This document shows positions 8,390-15,803 of a stretch of 64,000 nucleotides of DNA, in pieces. Numbering within the stretch: the stretch's first letter is position 1; each line of letters begins with the position of its first letter. The notes beneath the pieces are model-generated. The model did no database searches. It was not told the origin of the DNA and saw nothing but the letters and a program-made list of their open reading frames with translations. The translations under genes were made by a program, and so were the position numbers. The stretch comes from Chryseobacterium luteum (GTDB lineage Bacteria; Bacteroidota; Bacteroidia; Flavobacteriales; Weeksellaceae): NCBI RefSeq assembly GCF_000737785.1, contig NZ_JPRO01000015.1, positions 56,492 through 120,491 of the forward strand, read 5' to 3'.

Positions 8390-8953
8390 TTAATAGAGTT
8401 GGATATAGGTATAGTTAGTGCTTCCGCTTGTTATGGTAAACATTTCCGCACTGTTACTTCCGGATGATGTAGTAAAATAATCATCAGACAGGTAACAGGT
8501 ATTTCCTGCAACACTTAAATTGGCATTGAAATTATCCGGAGCATTAGTGGTAGTACCTGCAATACGCATTTGAAATTTTGTAGCACCCCATCTGGTGTTA
8601 AGAGAGACTACACCTCCTGGCATCACAGCAGGATGGCTCCATAATCTTGGCTGTCCGTTGGTTGGTGAAAGGCTTACCTGCCATTCAGTTACCGGATACA
8701 GCGATGAGGTGTATTGGTCTCTGTAGTTATCATACCTCAGCTCGGTTCCGGTTCCCATATTGGAATTGGCGGGAACTGTGATCATCGAAGGGTCTTTGTG
8801 ATTGACATACGGGTAACATCCTCCCGCAAAATTATGAGCGATTATGGCTCCGAAAAAATCATAGGGAGTATAATTGTTCACAACAAGTGTCCCTCCCTGG
8901 GAGTATCCTAAAGAAAAGGCGGCTATTCCCAATACGGTTAATATTTTTTTCAT
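8390..8953 (-). CDS. Secreted A-type module protein (module 3, first A)
   Basis: A 187-residue exported protein. The signal peptide ends at GYSQ (about 19). A-type blocks: VNNYTPYDFFGAIIAHNFAG, GCYPYV, VPANSNMGTGTELRYDNYRD, SLYPVTEWQVSLSP, LWSHPAVMPGGVVSLNTRW, TKFQMRIAGT, NTCYL, then SAEMFTITSGSTNYTYIQLY. It begins 6 bases after the module 3 lipoprotein, the same tight L-A junction as in the other modules. The function is unknown. Confidence 0.8.
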   Translation of the reverse strand: MKKILTVLGIAAFSLGYSQGGTLVVNNYTPYDFFGAIIAHNFAGGCYPYVNHKDPSMITVPANSNMGTGTELRYDNYRDQYTSSLYPVTEWQVSLSPTNGQPRLWSHPAVMPGGVVSLNTRWGATKFQMRIAGTTTNAPDNFNANLSVAGNTCYLSDDYFTTSSGSNSAEMFTITSGSTNYTYIQLY

Positions 8954-8959
8954 AACTTA

Positions 8960-9337
8960 TTATTTATCAGATTTAATATTTTTACGGATTTCGTCACTTT
9001 TCTGCATATAGATCTGCGTAGCCCAGACGATGATCTGGCTCATGTCGCCACCTGTTTTTCTGGTAAGTTCATCTTCTGTAACGCCAGTTGAGAGAATCAA
9101 TTCTTTGGACGCAGGAACCAGAAGTGCTTTTCTCCTGTCACTCAGCTCGGAAGTATTTCTGTTCTTTTCCTCTTCAGTAGGTCTGTTCTGCGGATCACCG
9201 AGACTTTTAAAAGCCTTGTCAAAGTTTTCCATCTGCGGAGTTTTCATGCTTTCCACAGTATTTACGGCATTTCCTTCGTTGCTGCATGAAGCCAAAGTTA
9301 AAATGGCAAAAGCACCGGATAACAGTAGTTTTTTCAT
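8960..9337 (-). CDS. Module lipoprotein L (module 3)
   Basis: A 125-residue lipoprotein nearly identical to the other L copies. The lipobox LASC places the acylated cysteine at residue 18. The shared central block ESMKTPQMENFDKAFKSLG and the block NRPTEEEKNRNTSELSDRRK are unchanged between copies. Differences concentrate in the signal peptide, the first residues after the cysteine and a few positions near DELTRK. It lies 45 bases after the B gene of module 2, with no obvious terminator between, so modules 2 to 4 could be one transcript. Confidence 0.82.
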   Translation of the reverse strand: MKKLLLSGAFAILTLASCSNEGNAVNTVESMKTPQMENFDKAFKSLGDPQNRPTEEEKNRNTSELSDRRKALLVPASKELILSTGVTEDELTRKTGGDMSQIIVWATQIYMQKSDEIRKNIKSDK

Positions 9338-9382
9338 AGAGATATTTTTTTAATGATCAGTTTTATTTTGATAATGGAAGAA

Positions 9383-9928
9383 TTAATAGATCTGGAAATA
9401 AGTGACTTGCCCGCCAGAGGTGGTGATCGTAAACCAGTCTGCCGAAGAACCGGTATTGGGCCCTGTTTGGCTTGAGCTTAAGAAACCTCCGGAAAGTACG
9501 GGATCTCCTACCTCAAAAGTATCATACGTATATCCCGTACTGTCTGTAAGTGAAAAAGCAAATCCCATCCATTCATCAATGGAAGTAACAGCGGTGATTA
9601 TCGGGTGATTGTACGGATAGATTCCCGTGTTGGCGCTGTTTAACGGATCAACATAATACCATTCTGTAATAGGAATAGGATTGAATCCTCCCGTATTGTC
9701 AAATTTGTCATACTTGGTATACCCACCGGCAGGAATTGTATAGGTAGTATAAGGCGTATTCGGAAGAGCATACATATAAGGCTGGTATGATCCGGAACCT
9801 GCTGATCCAATCGTCATAAACCTCCCTGCAGCATCATAAATGCTGTAATTATTGATTACCAGCGTAGTAGATTGGGCCGTAATGGCTATCCCTGCAATGG
9901 TACATAAAATAATGCTTAGTTTTTTCAT
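9383..9928 (-). CDS. Secreted B-type module protein (module 2)
   Basis: A 181-residue exported protein. The signal peptide ends at ITAQ (about 19). B-type blocks: VINNYSIYDAAGRFMT, PYMYALPN, YTIPAGGYTKYDKF, PITEWYYVDPLNSANTG, YPYNHPIITAV, EWMGFAFSLTDSTG, FEVGDP, then ADWFTITTSGGQVTYFQIY. It is the last gene of module 2, 41 bases after the A gene. The function is unknown; like other B proteins it lacks the A-type cysteine pair. Confidence 0.8.
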   Translation of the reverse strand: MKKLSIILCTIAGIAITAQSTTLVINNYSIYDAAGRFMTIGSAGSGSYQPYMYALPNTPYTTYTIPAGGYTKYDKFDNTGGFNPIPITEWYYVDPLNSANTGIYPYNHPIITAVTSIDEWMGFAFSLTDSTGYTYDTFEVGDPVLSGGFLSSSQTGPNTGSSADWFTITTSGGQVTYFQIY

Positions 9929-9969
9929 AGTACAATTTGTTTAGATGGTTAGTGTTTTAAAAAAATGGA

Positions 9970-10473
9970 TTAATACATCTGGAGATAGGTATATGTGGTG
10001 CCGCCGCTGGTGATTGTAAACCATTCTACCGATCCTTGCGGTGTGGTGGTAACATTAGGAACAGGATCGCATGTATAGTTTGTATTGCCCACAGCTCCCG
10101 ACGATAAAGCCGTTCCTGACTTGTAAAACTGAAATTGAGAGATCACCCATTTCGTATTGAGGGAGATTACTCCTCCCAAAGCAAGGCTTGGATGGCTTCC
10201 CGGTCTTAGGGTTGCAGGCGAAGATGATGTGGCTACCTTCCAGTAAGTACCCGGAATATTGAAACTGTTATAGCTGGTAGAACCCCCGCTTGGAATCACA
10301 AGCTCAGGATGGTCTAAGGCCACATAAAAGTGACATCCCGGTGTTGTAAGATTAGCCGCCGTAACTCTTGTGTGGAAATCATACGATGTATAATTGTTCA
10401 CAACAAGAGGACCTCCCTGAGCATAAGCAAAAGATAAGAATAACAATCCTGCGATAGTTAAAAGCTTTTTCAT
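9970..10473 (-). CDS. Secreted A-type module protein (module 2)
   Basis: A 167-residue exported protein, the shortest A-type copy. The signal peptide ends at AYAQ (about 19). Blocks: VVNNYTSYDFHTRVTAANL, CHFYVA, VIPSGGSTSYNSF, TYWKVATSS, RPGSHPSLALGGVISLNT, KWVISQFQFYKSGT, YTCDPVP, then VEWFTITSGGTTYTYLQMY. The segment equivalent to SLYPVxxW is shortened. It follows the module 2 lipoprotein by 3 bases. The function is unknown. Confidence 0.8.
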   Translation of the reverse strand: MKKLLTIAGLLFLSFAYAQGGPLVVNNYTSYDFHTRVTAANLTTPGCHFYVALDHPELVIPSGGSTSYNSFNIPGTYWKVATSSSPATLRPGSHPSLALGGVISLNTKWVISQFQFYKSGTALSSGAVGNTNYTCDPVPNVTTTPQGSVEWFTITSGGTTYTYLQMY

Positions 10474-10476
10474 AAT

Positions 10477-10854
10477 TTATTTCTCTGATTTTAGGTTTTT
10501 TCTGATATCATCACTTTTCTGCATATAAATCTGCGTGGCCCAAACGATGATCTGGCTCATATCGCCACCCGTTTTTCTGGTAAGTTCAGCTTCTGTAACA
10601 CCTGAGGAAAGAATAAGTTCTTTGGATGCCGGAACAAGAAGAGCCTTTCTTCTGTCGCTCAGCTCGGAAGTATTTCTGTTCTTTTCCTCTTCAGTAGGTC
10701 TGTTCTGCGGATCTCCGAGACTTTTAAAAGCCTTGTCAAAATTTTCCATCTGCGGGGTCTTCATACTTTCCACAGTATTTGCAGCTATGTTTTCATTGTT
10801 GCATGACGCTAAGGTTAAAACGGCTACCAAAGCCGGTAAAAAGAATTTTTTCAT
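10477..10854 (-). CDS. Module lipoprotein L (module 2)
   Basis: A 125-residue lipoprotein with lipobox LASC (Cys18). It differs from the module 1 copy at only a handful of positions, including the stretch around the signal peptide. The DNA upstream of its start (10855-10992) is also a close copy of the DNA upstream of the module 1 lipoprotein (12457-12593), so modules 1 and 2 are a recent tandem duplication of about 1.6 kb. It is the first gene after a leftward terminator, so a promoter should lie within that 138-base gap. I see no consensus match there. Confidence 0.82.
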   Translation of the reverse strand: MKKFFLPALVAVLTLASCNNENIAANTVESMKTPQMENFDKAFKSLGDPQNRPTEEEKNRNTSELSDRRKALLVPASKELILSSGVTEAELTRKTGGDMSQIIVWATQIYMQKSDDIRKNLKSEK

Positions 10855-10954
10855 GATTAAATTGTATTAGAATATGAGATTAAAATGATAGTGAAATTCG
10901 GACATATAATATCCCTCAGAAGGCAAAATGCTGCTTTCCGTATCAATGGTTTTT

Positions 10955-10985
10955 AATAAAATAAACAGCTGCCGGAACAGCTGCC
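10955..10985 (-). terminator. Leftward terminator between modules 1 and 2
   Basis: CAGCTG (10966-10971) and CAGCTG (10978-10983) form a stem. On the minus strand a T-rich tract follows. It begins about 8 bases after the module 1 B-gene stop. Confidence 0.65.
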
Positions 10986-10992
10986 TGTTTAT

Positions 10993-11520
10993 TTAAAAGA
11001 TCTGCAGATAAGTGACAGGCCCGCTGGGTGTCGTTATTGTGAACCAATCTGCGCTTGAAAAAGCACCGGTTATTGACGGACTGAATCCCGGATACACGAT
11101 AGGATTCCCAAGTTGATAGGTGTCTGTATTTCCGGTTGAGGTGTCTGTAAGGAAGAAATGAAATCCGCCCCATATATTGGAAGGATTCATCACAGATGTA
11201 ATGAAAGGATGATTGTAAGGATAGCTTCCGTTATTTGCCGGGTTTGTTGCATCTCCTACATACCAGATTGTTATAGGAAGCGATGCCGTACCGCTAGTGT
11301 CAAATGTATTATATTGCGTAGAAGCTCCGGCAGGAACTGTATAGGATCCGTAAGGAAAATTGGGGGCAGCAAACATATATGGACCAGGTGTACCAGGTGT
11401 TCCGGTACGAAGTCTTCCTACTGCATCAAAACTGCTGTAGTTTTGTATAACCAGCGGAGAACCCTGGGCAAAAGAAAGAACTCCTGCCAAAGCTGATAAA
11501 AGTAATGATATCTTTTTCAT
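10993..11520 (-). CDS. Secreted B-type module protein (module 1)
   Basis: A 175-residue exported protein. The signal peptide ends at SFAQ (about 19). B-type blocks: VIQNYSSFDAVGRLRTG, PYMFAAPN, YTVPAGASTQYNTF, LPITIWYVGDATNPANNG, YPYNHPFITSV, GFHFFLTDTSTG, QLGNPIVYPG, ADWFTITTPSGPVTYLQIF. A close but truncated copy of its 3' end lies at 12594-12758, marking a lost fifth module. The function is unknown. Confidence 0.8.
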   Translation of the reverse strand: MKKISLLLSALAGVLSFAQGSPLVIQNYSSFDAVGRLRTGTPGTPGPYMFAAPNFPYGSYTVPAGASTQYNTFDTSGTASLPITIWYVGDATNPANNGSYPYNHPFITSVMNPSNIWGGFHFFLTDTSTGNTDTYQLGNPIVYPGFSPSITGAFSSADWFTITTPSGPVTYLQIF

Positions 11521-11530
11521 GGTGATAAGG

Positions 11531-12076
11531 TTATTGGATGTTCAGGTAAGTGTACACATTTGTACCGGAAGTGATCGTGAACCAGCTGGCATTTCCCCAG
11601 GATGTTGTAACAACATTAGGAGCAGTGTTGCAGGGAGGGGCCGTTTCTCCGACATCTCCGTTAAAGTAAGTCTCCGGTACTGAAGTTCCGGCATGATACA
11701 TCTGGAATTTAGCCATAGACCATTTTGTGTTATTCGAAATGACGCCGCCCGGGGCAAGGCTGCCATGATTCCAGGCTCTTGGCGAGGCAGCAGATCCTGC
11801 TCCTAAATAAACATTCCAGATAGAAACCGGAAAACCAGAGGTAGCATACTGGTCCTTATAATTTTCGTATTTCGCAGCAGTTCCCGCAGGTATTATTATA
11901 GCATCAGGAACTTTGGAGACAACTAACGGATAGCATCCTCCTCCCGTATTATTATTGGCATAAAGAACTCCGTGGAAATCATAATTCGTAGTGAAATTCT
12001 GAATAATCAGCATTCCTCCCTGAGCATATGCCGAAGAAACGGAACATATGCCGAATAGCAGTAAAAACTTTTTCAT
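11531..12076 (-). CDS. Secreted A-type module protein (module 1)
   Basis: A 181-residue exported protein. The signal peptide ends at AYAQ (about 19). Blocks: IIQNFTTNYDFHGVLYANN, GCYPLV, IIPAGTAAKYENYKDQ, GFPVSIWNVYLGAG, PRAWNHGSLAPGGVISNN, TKWSMAKFQMYHAGTSVPE, PPCNTAP, then ASWFTITSGTNVYTYLNIQ. It begins 2 bases after the lipoprotein stop. The function is unknown. Confidence 0.8.
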   Translation of the reverse strand: MKKFLLLFGICSVSSAYAQGGMLIIQNFTTNYDFHGVLYANNNTGGGCYPLVVSKVPDAIIIPAGTAAKYENYKDQYATSGFPVSIWNVYLGAGSAASPRAWNHGSLAPGGVISNNTKWSMAKFQMYHAGTSVPETYFNGDVGETAPPCNTAPNVVTTSWGNASWFTITSGTNVYTYLNIQ

Positions 12077-12078
12077 AT

Positions 12079-12456
12079 CTATTTCTCTGATTTTAGGTTT
12101 TTACGGATCTCGTCACTTTTCTGCATGTAGATGTTGGTAGCCCACACAATGATCTGGCTCATATCACCACCTGTTTTTCTTGTCAGCTCAGCCTCTGTAA
12201 CACCTGAGGAAAGAATCAATTCTTTGGATGCCGGAACAAGAAGAGCCTTTCTTCTGTCGCTCAGCTCGGAAGTATTTCTGTTCTTTTCCTCTTCAGTAGG
12301 CCTGTTCTGTGGATCTCCCAAACTTTTAAAAGCCTTGTCAAAGTTTTCCATCTGTGGGGTCTTCATACTTTCCACAGTATTTGCAGCTATGTTCTCGTTG
12401 TTGCATGATGCTAAGGTTAAAACGGCTGCCAAAACCGGTAAAAAGAATTTTTTCAT
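12079..12456 (-). CDS. Module lipoprotein L (module 1)
   Basis: A 125-residue lipoprotein with lipobox LASC (Cys18) and the same charged helical body as the other three copies. It is the most upstream intact gene of the array. A 137-base gap with a leftward terminator separates it from the truncated fifth module. It starts with MKKFFLPVL and ends with the lysine-rich RKNLKSEK. The function is unknown. Confidence 0.82.
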   Translation of the reverse strand: MKKFFLPVLAAVLTLASCNNENIAANTVESMKTPQMENFDKAFKSLGDPQNRPTEEEKNRNTSELSDRRKALLVPASKELILSSGVTEAELTRKTGGDMSQIIVWATNIYMQKSDEIRKNLKSEK

Positions 12457-12555
12457 GATTAAATTGTTTTAAATATGAGATTAAATTAAGAGTAAAATTC
12501 GGACATATAATATCCCTCAGAAAGCAAAATGCTGCTTTCCGTATCAATGGTTTTT

Positions 12556-12588
12556 AATAAAATAAGCAGCTGTAAGAACAGCTGCCTG
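12556..12588 (-). terminator. Leftward terminator after truncated module 0
   Basis: GCAGCTGT (12566-12573) pairs with ACAGCTGC (12578-12585), and a T-rich tract follows on the minus strand. It is the duplicate of the terminator at 10955-10985. Confidence 0.65.
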
Positions 12589-12593
12589 TTTAT

Positions 12594-12758
12594 TTAAAAG
12601 ATCTGCAGATAAGTGGTAGGGCCGCTGGGCGTTGTTATCGTGAACCAGTCTGCGCTTGAAAAAGCACCGGTTATTGACGGACTGAATCCTGCATACACAA
12701 TAGGGTTTCCAAGTTCATAGATGTCTGTATTTCCGGTTGAGGTGTCTGTAAGGGAGAA
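12594..12758 (-). pseudogene. 3' remnant of a B-type module gene (module 0)
   Basis: About 55 codons remain of a B-type gene closely related to the 10993-11520 gene, including the region for ADWFTIT and the terminal QIF plus stop. The homology stops abruptly at 12758, where the 3' part of a T6SS hcp gene begins in the opposite orientation. The rest of this B gene and its A and L partners are missing. It shows that the array once had at least five modules. Confidence 0.85.
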
Positions 12759-12848
12759 AATCCTTTGACAGAAACCTTTACGATCTCTGCAAGAAAGATT
12801 GAATTAGGAGGCGGTTTTTACGAAAATGAGTGGCCTGGTAACAAGTAA
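12759..12848 (+). pseudogene. 3' fragment of a tssD (hcp) gene
   Basis: The last 29 codons and stop of an hcp gene, identical except for one base to the end of the intact hcp at 62812-63207. It includes the block ARKIELGGGFYENEWPGNK. The 5' three-quarters are missing. The identity runs on through the downstream terminator to about 12893, giving 134 of 135 matching bases with 63118-63252. Confidence 0.92.
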
Positions 12849-12856
12849 ATAAATTA

Positions 12857-12889
12857 AGAATGGGCAATAAAGCATTGCCCATTTTTTAG
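12857..12889 (+). terminator. Terminator after hcp fragment (duplicate of 63216-63248)
   Basis: Stem AATGGGCAAT / ATTGCCCATT followed by a T-run, carried along with the hcp tail from the T6SS core locus. Confidence 0.88.
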
Positions 12890-12998
12890 TTTTTTCTGAA
12901 TAATTCACCTTTCTTTTATTTTATAGAAAATTTAGAAATCAAATAAAACATTCAGTTTATACCCATTAGCCAATACAACTGCCAATAAACAAAAAAAT

Positions 12999-13385
12999 AT
13001 GTCCTTTTTAGCAAAATTAGAATTAGACGGTAATACATACAACGTATTAGAGTGTAGATATAGCTTCACCCAGCCCACCGACGGTACCGGGAAACCACAG
13101 GGAATGCCACAGGGTGGAGAGATTAGCATCACAATTGAAAGTACGGGAAATCCTGAGCTTTTAGGCTGGATGTTGGATCATAATAAAACCAAAGACGGAA
13201 AAATTATTTTCTTCCGTAGAGATGCAATGAGCAAACTTCAGGAACTGAATTTTGAAAAAGCGTACTGTATTCATTTTGTAGAACATTTCAGCTCAAGTAA
13301 CAACGAACCTCTTCAAATTGAATTACAACTCATTGCCCAAACATTTGATGTCAATGGTGCTACTCACGAGAAAAAATGGAGGTAG
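12999..13385 (+). CDS. tssD: T6SS tube protein TssD (Hcp), second type
   Basis: A 128-residue Hcp-family protein that stacks as rings to form the inner tube expelled by the T6SS. It begins MSFLAKLELDGNTYNVLEC and carries TGNPELLGWMLDHN and FFRRDAMSKLQELNF. It is closely related to the second hcp at 63327-63713, in the same position relative to a first hcp tail. In Bacteroidetes T6SS-iii several Hcp variants coexist, some acting with particular cargo. The next gene, an unknown cargo candidate, starts 64 bases downstream. Confidence 0.93.
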   Translation: MSFLAKLELDGNTYNVLECRYSFTQPTDGTGKPQGMPQGGEISITIESTGNPELLGWMLDHNKTKDGKIIFFRRDAMSKLQELNFEKAYCIHFVEHFSSSNNEPLQIELQLIAQTFDVNGATHEKKWR

Positions 13386-13449
13386 AAATTGATGAAAGTT
13401 CAATTTTTTAAGTTGAAGTAAATTCAATTTAATTAAAAACCAACAAAAG

Positions 13450-14271
13450 ATGATAATTAATGTTTTTGGAAGAACTTCCAAGCAAATTGATAAAAAAATA
13501 GATCCAAATGAAATTAGGTATGGGCGTGGTGAACAGCCTAGTACCACAGAAGGAAAAAGACTTCTAAAAGAAAAATATGCTTATCTTCTGAAGATGTCCG
13601 ATTCCCAATTGCTTAGTATAATGTGGGATTCTGGAGGACTTAAGTTTTTAGATCGAGTAGGTTCAGGAGATCTTAAAAAGATACTGGAAACGAATTATCG
13701 AAATCGTACAGGAAAAGAACTTTTTGTAAATATGCCCGATAGCTATTGGGTAAGTTCAAGTTCTAATGATCGTGAGGGTATTTTGAGAAAAGTTCGGGAT
13801 GAAGTTCAAAAGGCATTGGAGAGCAAAAGATGGTCTCAGTTCGAAAACTATAGCGTTGATTGTAGTTCAATCTTGGACAAAGCAGATATCAATTTTCGTA
13901 CCGACATTGCCAACCCCAGTCTTGCTATGCCAATGGGAGGAGTGCAAGAGATTGCGGTAAGAACCATAAGAGTGCAGGAAGAAAAACATAATCGTCCGCC
14001 CAGACCAACTTTAATGGATTTTTCCACAACCAGCCATAAAGATTATGCAATTACTTTGGAGATAAGGCTAAGGGATCGGTTTGCCGTAGATGAAGGCGAT
14101 TTTTCAACCAATGACTGGAAAAACCAGAAAGGTAAGACTGCCGCAACTGCATTAGGACGTGAAGCATTAACCGCTTTTTGGATATTGCAACACCAGCGCG
14201 GTTATCCGCCTTTTAAATGGAATGCTATTTTTCAGTCTACGATTCGTGTACACCAACCCGTAAAGAAATAA
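13450..14271 (+). CDS. Unrecognised T6SS cargo candidate
   Basis: A 273-residue protein with no signal peptide or membrane segment that I cannot assign to a family. The N-terminal part is charged (MIINVFGRTSKQIDKKIDP). The C-terminal part has a compact conserved-looking stretch with RDRFAVDEGDFS, ALGREALTAFWILQHQRGY and PPFKWNA. Position is the main clue: it lies between hcp and vgrG and is followed after 3 bases by two paralogous membrane proteins that look like immunity proteins. An Hcp- or VgrG-delivered effector acting in the periplasm or membrane is a reasonable inference, not shown by motif. Confidence 0.72.
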   Translation: MIINVFGRTSKQIDKKIDPNEIRYGRGEQPSTTEGKRLLKEKYAYLLKMSDSQLLSIMWDSGGLKFLDRVGSGDLKKILETNYRNRTGKELFVNMPDSYWVSSSSNDREGILRKVRDEVQKALESKRWSQFENYSVDCSSILDKADINFRTDIANPSLAMPMGGVQEIAVRTIRVQEEKHNRPPRPTLMDFSTTSHKDYAITLEIRLRDRFAVDEGDFSTNDWKNQKGKTAATALGREALTAFWILQHQRGYPPFKWNAIFQSTIRVHQPVKK

Positions 14272-14274
14272 GTT

Positions 14275-14739
14275 ATGAGTAAAAAGTTAATATTTGGATT
14301 GTGGATTTTATGGACTTTTGTTGTATTGTTTAAGTTTCCGCTAAGAGAAGAGTTTGAAGATTTTCTATATAGCTATGGCTCAAAAATAGAATATTTTCGT
14401 GATAATACTATTCACATTTCACTTTTTCTAGGTGTATTTCTATTTCCATTTTTACTAAGTCTTCTGTTCTTATATTATTTTATAAAATATAAAAATAATT
14501 ATAAAGATATAGCGAAATGGTGTTTAAGAGTAATTATAATTATTGCGGTAGTTTTTGCTTTTCATGGTTTGTTTTGGGCTGTTCCAAGCTTAGGAGATAA
14601 TCTTCCAATTTTAGGAGGTCTATTTGGAGTTTTAATACTTTCCGAAACATACTTTAGCGTTTCTCTATTGTTATTGTTTATAACCTTATTCTTTTTTGCG
14701 TTTGGTAAAAAGGATATTCCAAAAAACTATGAGGTATGA
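14275..14739 (+). CDS. Small membrane protein, candidate immunity (paralog 1)
   Basis: A 154-residue protein with about four hydrophobic segments: roughly residues 5-22, 47-70, 83-104 and 118-143. It ends in KKDIPKNYEV. It shares FLFPFLLSLLFLY, KYKNNY and LFFFAFGKK with the next gene, so the two are tandem duplicates. Its stop overlaps the next start by 4 bases. The DNA is markedly A+T-rich. It probably protects against the product of the preceding gene by sitting in the inner membrane; this is inferred from gene order. Confidence 0.7.
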   Translation: MSKKLIFGLWILWTFVVLFKFPLREEFEDFLYSYGSKIEYFRDNTIHISLFLGVFLFPFLLSLLFLYYFIKYKNNYKDIAKWCLRVIIIIAVVFAFHGLFWAVPSLGDNLPILGGLFGVLILSETYFSVSLLLLFITLFFFAFGKKDIPKNYEV

Positions 14740-15644
14740 GTAAGAAATTGGAATTCGGGTTATTAATACTTTGGTTTTTAGTTTTTATGTATAAATATCC
14801 AGTATGGGAAAACTTAGCATTTTATATTAGTGATATTACCAATCATGTAGTAGAAATTTATGATATTTCTTTTTTTTGTGCTGTATTTTTATTTCCTTTC
14901 TTGCTAAGTTTATTGTTTTTGTATTTCTTTAGGAAATATAAAAATAACTACGGAGACATCGCACAATGGTCAATGAAAATTATAATTTTTATAGCAATAT
15001 GGTCTTCCTTTGATGGTGTTTTTTGGGTTTGTTATAATTTTCGTATTTTCTTTGAAAGTTATTACCTACTGTCTTTTTTGACTTTTTTTTATCCTATAGA
15101 AGCTTATCTAAGTTTATCATTAGTGCTATTATTTATATGTTTATTTTTTTTCGCCTTTGGTAAAAAAAACAGTAAACTAACCATTGAAACGATATTTTGG
15201 ATATTGCTCTTTTTTTCACCAATAATTTTAGGGAGTATATACCTATCGACCCAACGTTACAGAATTCCCGAAGACATAAAATGCGAAAAAGTCTATCAAG
15301 AAGAAATTCCAAAAAAAGAACTTGGAGTTCAGAATGATTTTAAACTCAATGGTGGGTATGGCTATTACAGTTTCTACGTCAACTTTAAGCCCAAAGAAAA
15401 AGGATATTTATACATAAAAGCATTTAAAGTAACCACTAACGATCTATTATCCGACGAATACCTCAATGACTGGTCAAAATCAATGATTGATGATGTAACC
15501 GCCAAAATTTATTCAGGAAGTTTTACAATCAATAAAGGTGCGGGAGATCGATATTGTGCCAGAATCGAACTTTGGTTTAAACCAAATAGCGGAAAAGAAT
15601 ATATGGTGAACCAAAAAAATTATATTGTAGAGGGTAAGGATTAA
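14736..15644 (+). CDS. Membrane protein with periplasmic tail, candidate immunity (paralog 2)
   Basis: A 302-residue protein. The first about 150 residues repeat the four-helix layout of the previous gene. A fifth hydrophobic segment follows (about 152-172, FWILLFFSPIILG), then a soluble domain of about 125 residues that would face the periplasm. This tail contains GYGYYSFYVNFKPKEKGYLY and GAGDRYCARIELWF, a pattern suggestive of a small beta-sandwich. The added domain may bind the cognate toxin. No family is recognised. Confidence 0.7.
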   Translation: MSKKLEFGLLILWFLVFMYKYPVWENLAFYISDITNHVVEIYDISFFCAVFLFPFLLSLLFLYFFRKYKNNYGDIAQWSMKIIIFIAIWSSFDGVFWVCYNFRIFFESYYLLSFLTFFYPIEAYLSLSLVLLFICLFFFAFGKKNSKLTIETIFWILLFFSPIILGSIYLSTQRYRIPEDIKCEKVYQEEIPKKELGVQNDFKLNGGYGYYSFYVNFKPKEKGYLYIKAFKVTTNDLLSDEYLNDWSKSMIDDVTAKIYSGSFTINKGAGDRYCARIELWFKPNSGKEYMVNQKNYIVEGKD

Positions 15645-15803
15645 TAATAGATTTTGACCGTATTAGTCTATTAGATTTTTTCTATAAAATTTTCTTACAT
15701 CTTTAAAAAAACAATAAAAATCTTGTCTTTCAACCTTTAACAATAGAAATAAAAACTATTATAAAACCAATTATCAATAATCATTAAATCAAATCCATAA
15801 AAT

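Noticed and set aside
5726..12456. Module proteins as T9SS cargo
   Set aside because: No C-terminal T9SS sorting domain is visible; the proteins end soon after the EWF-type block.
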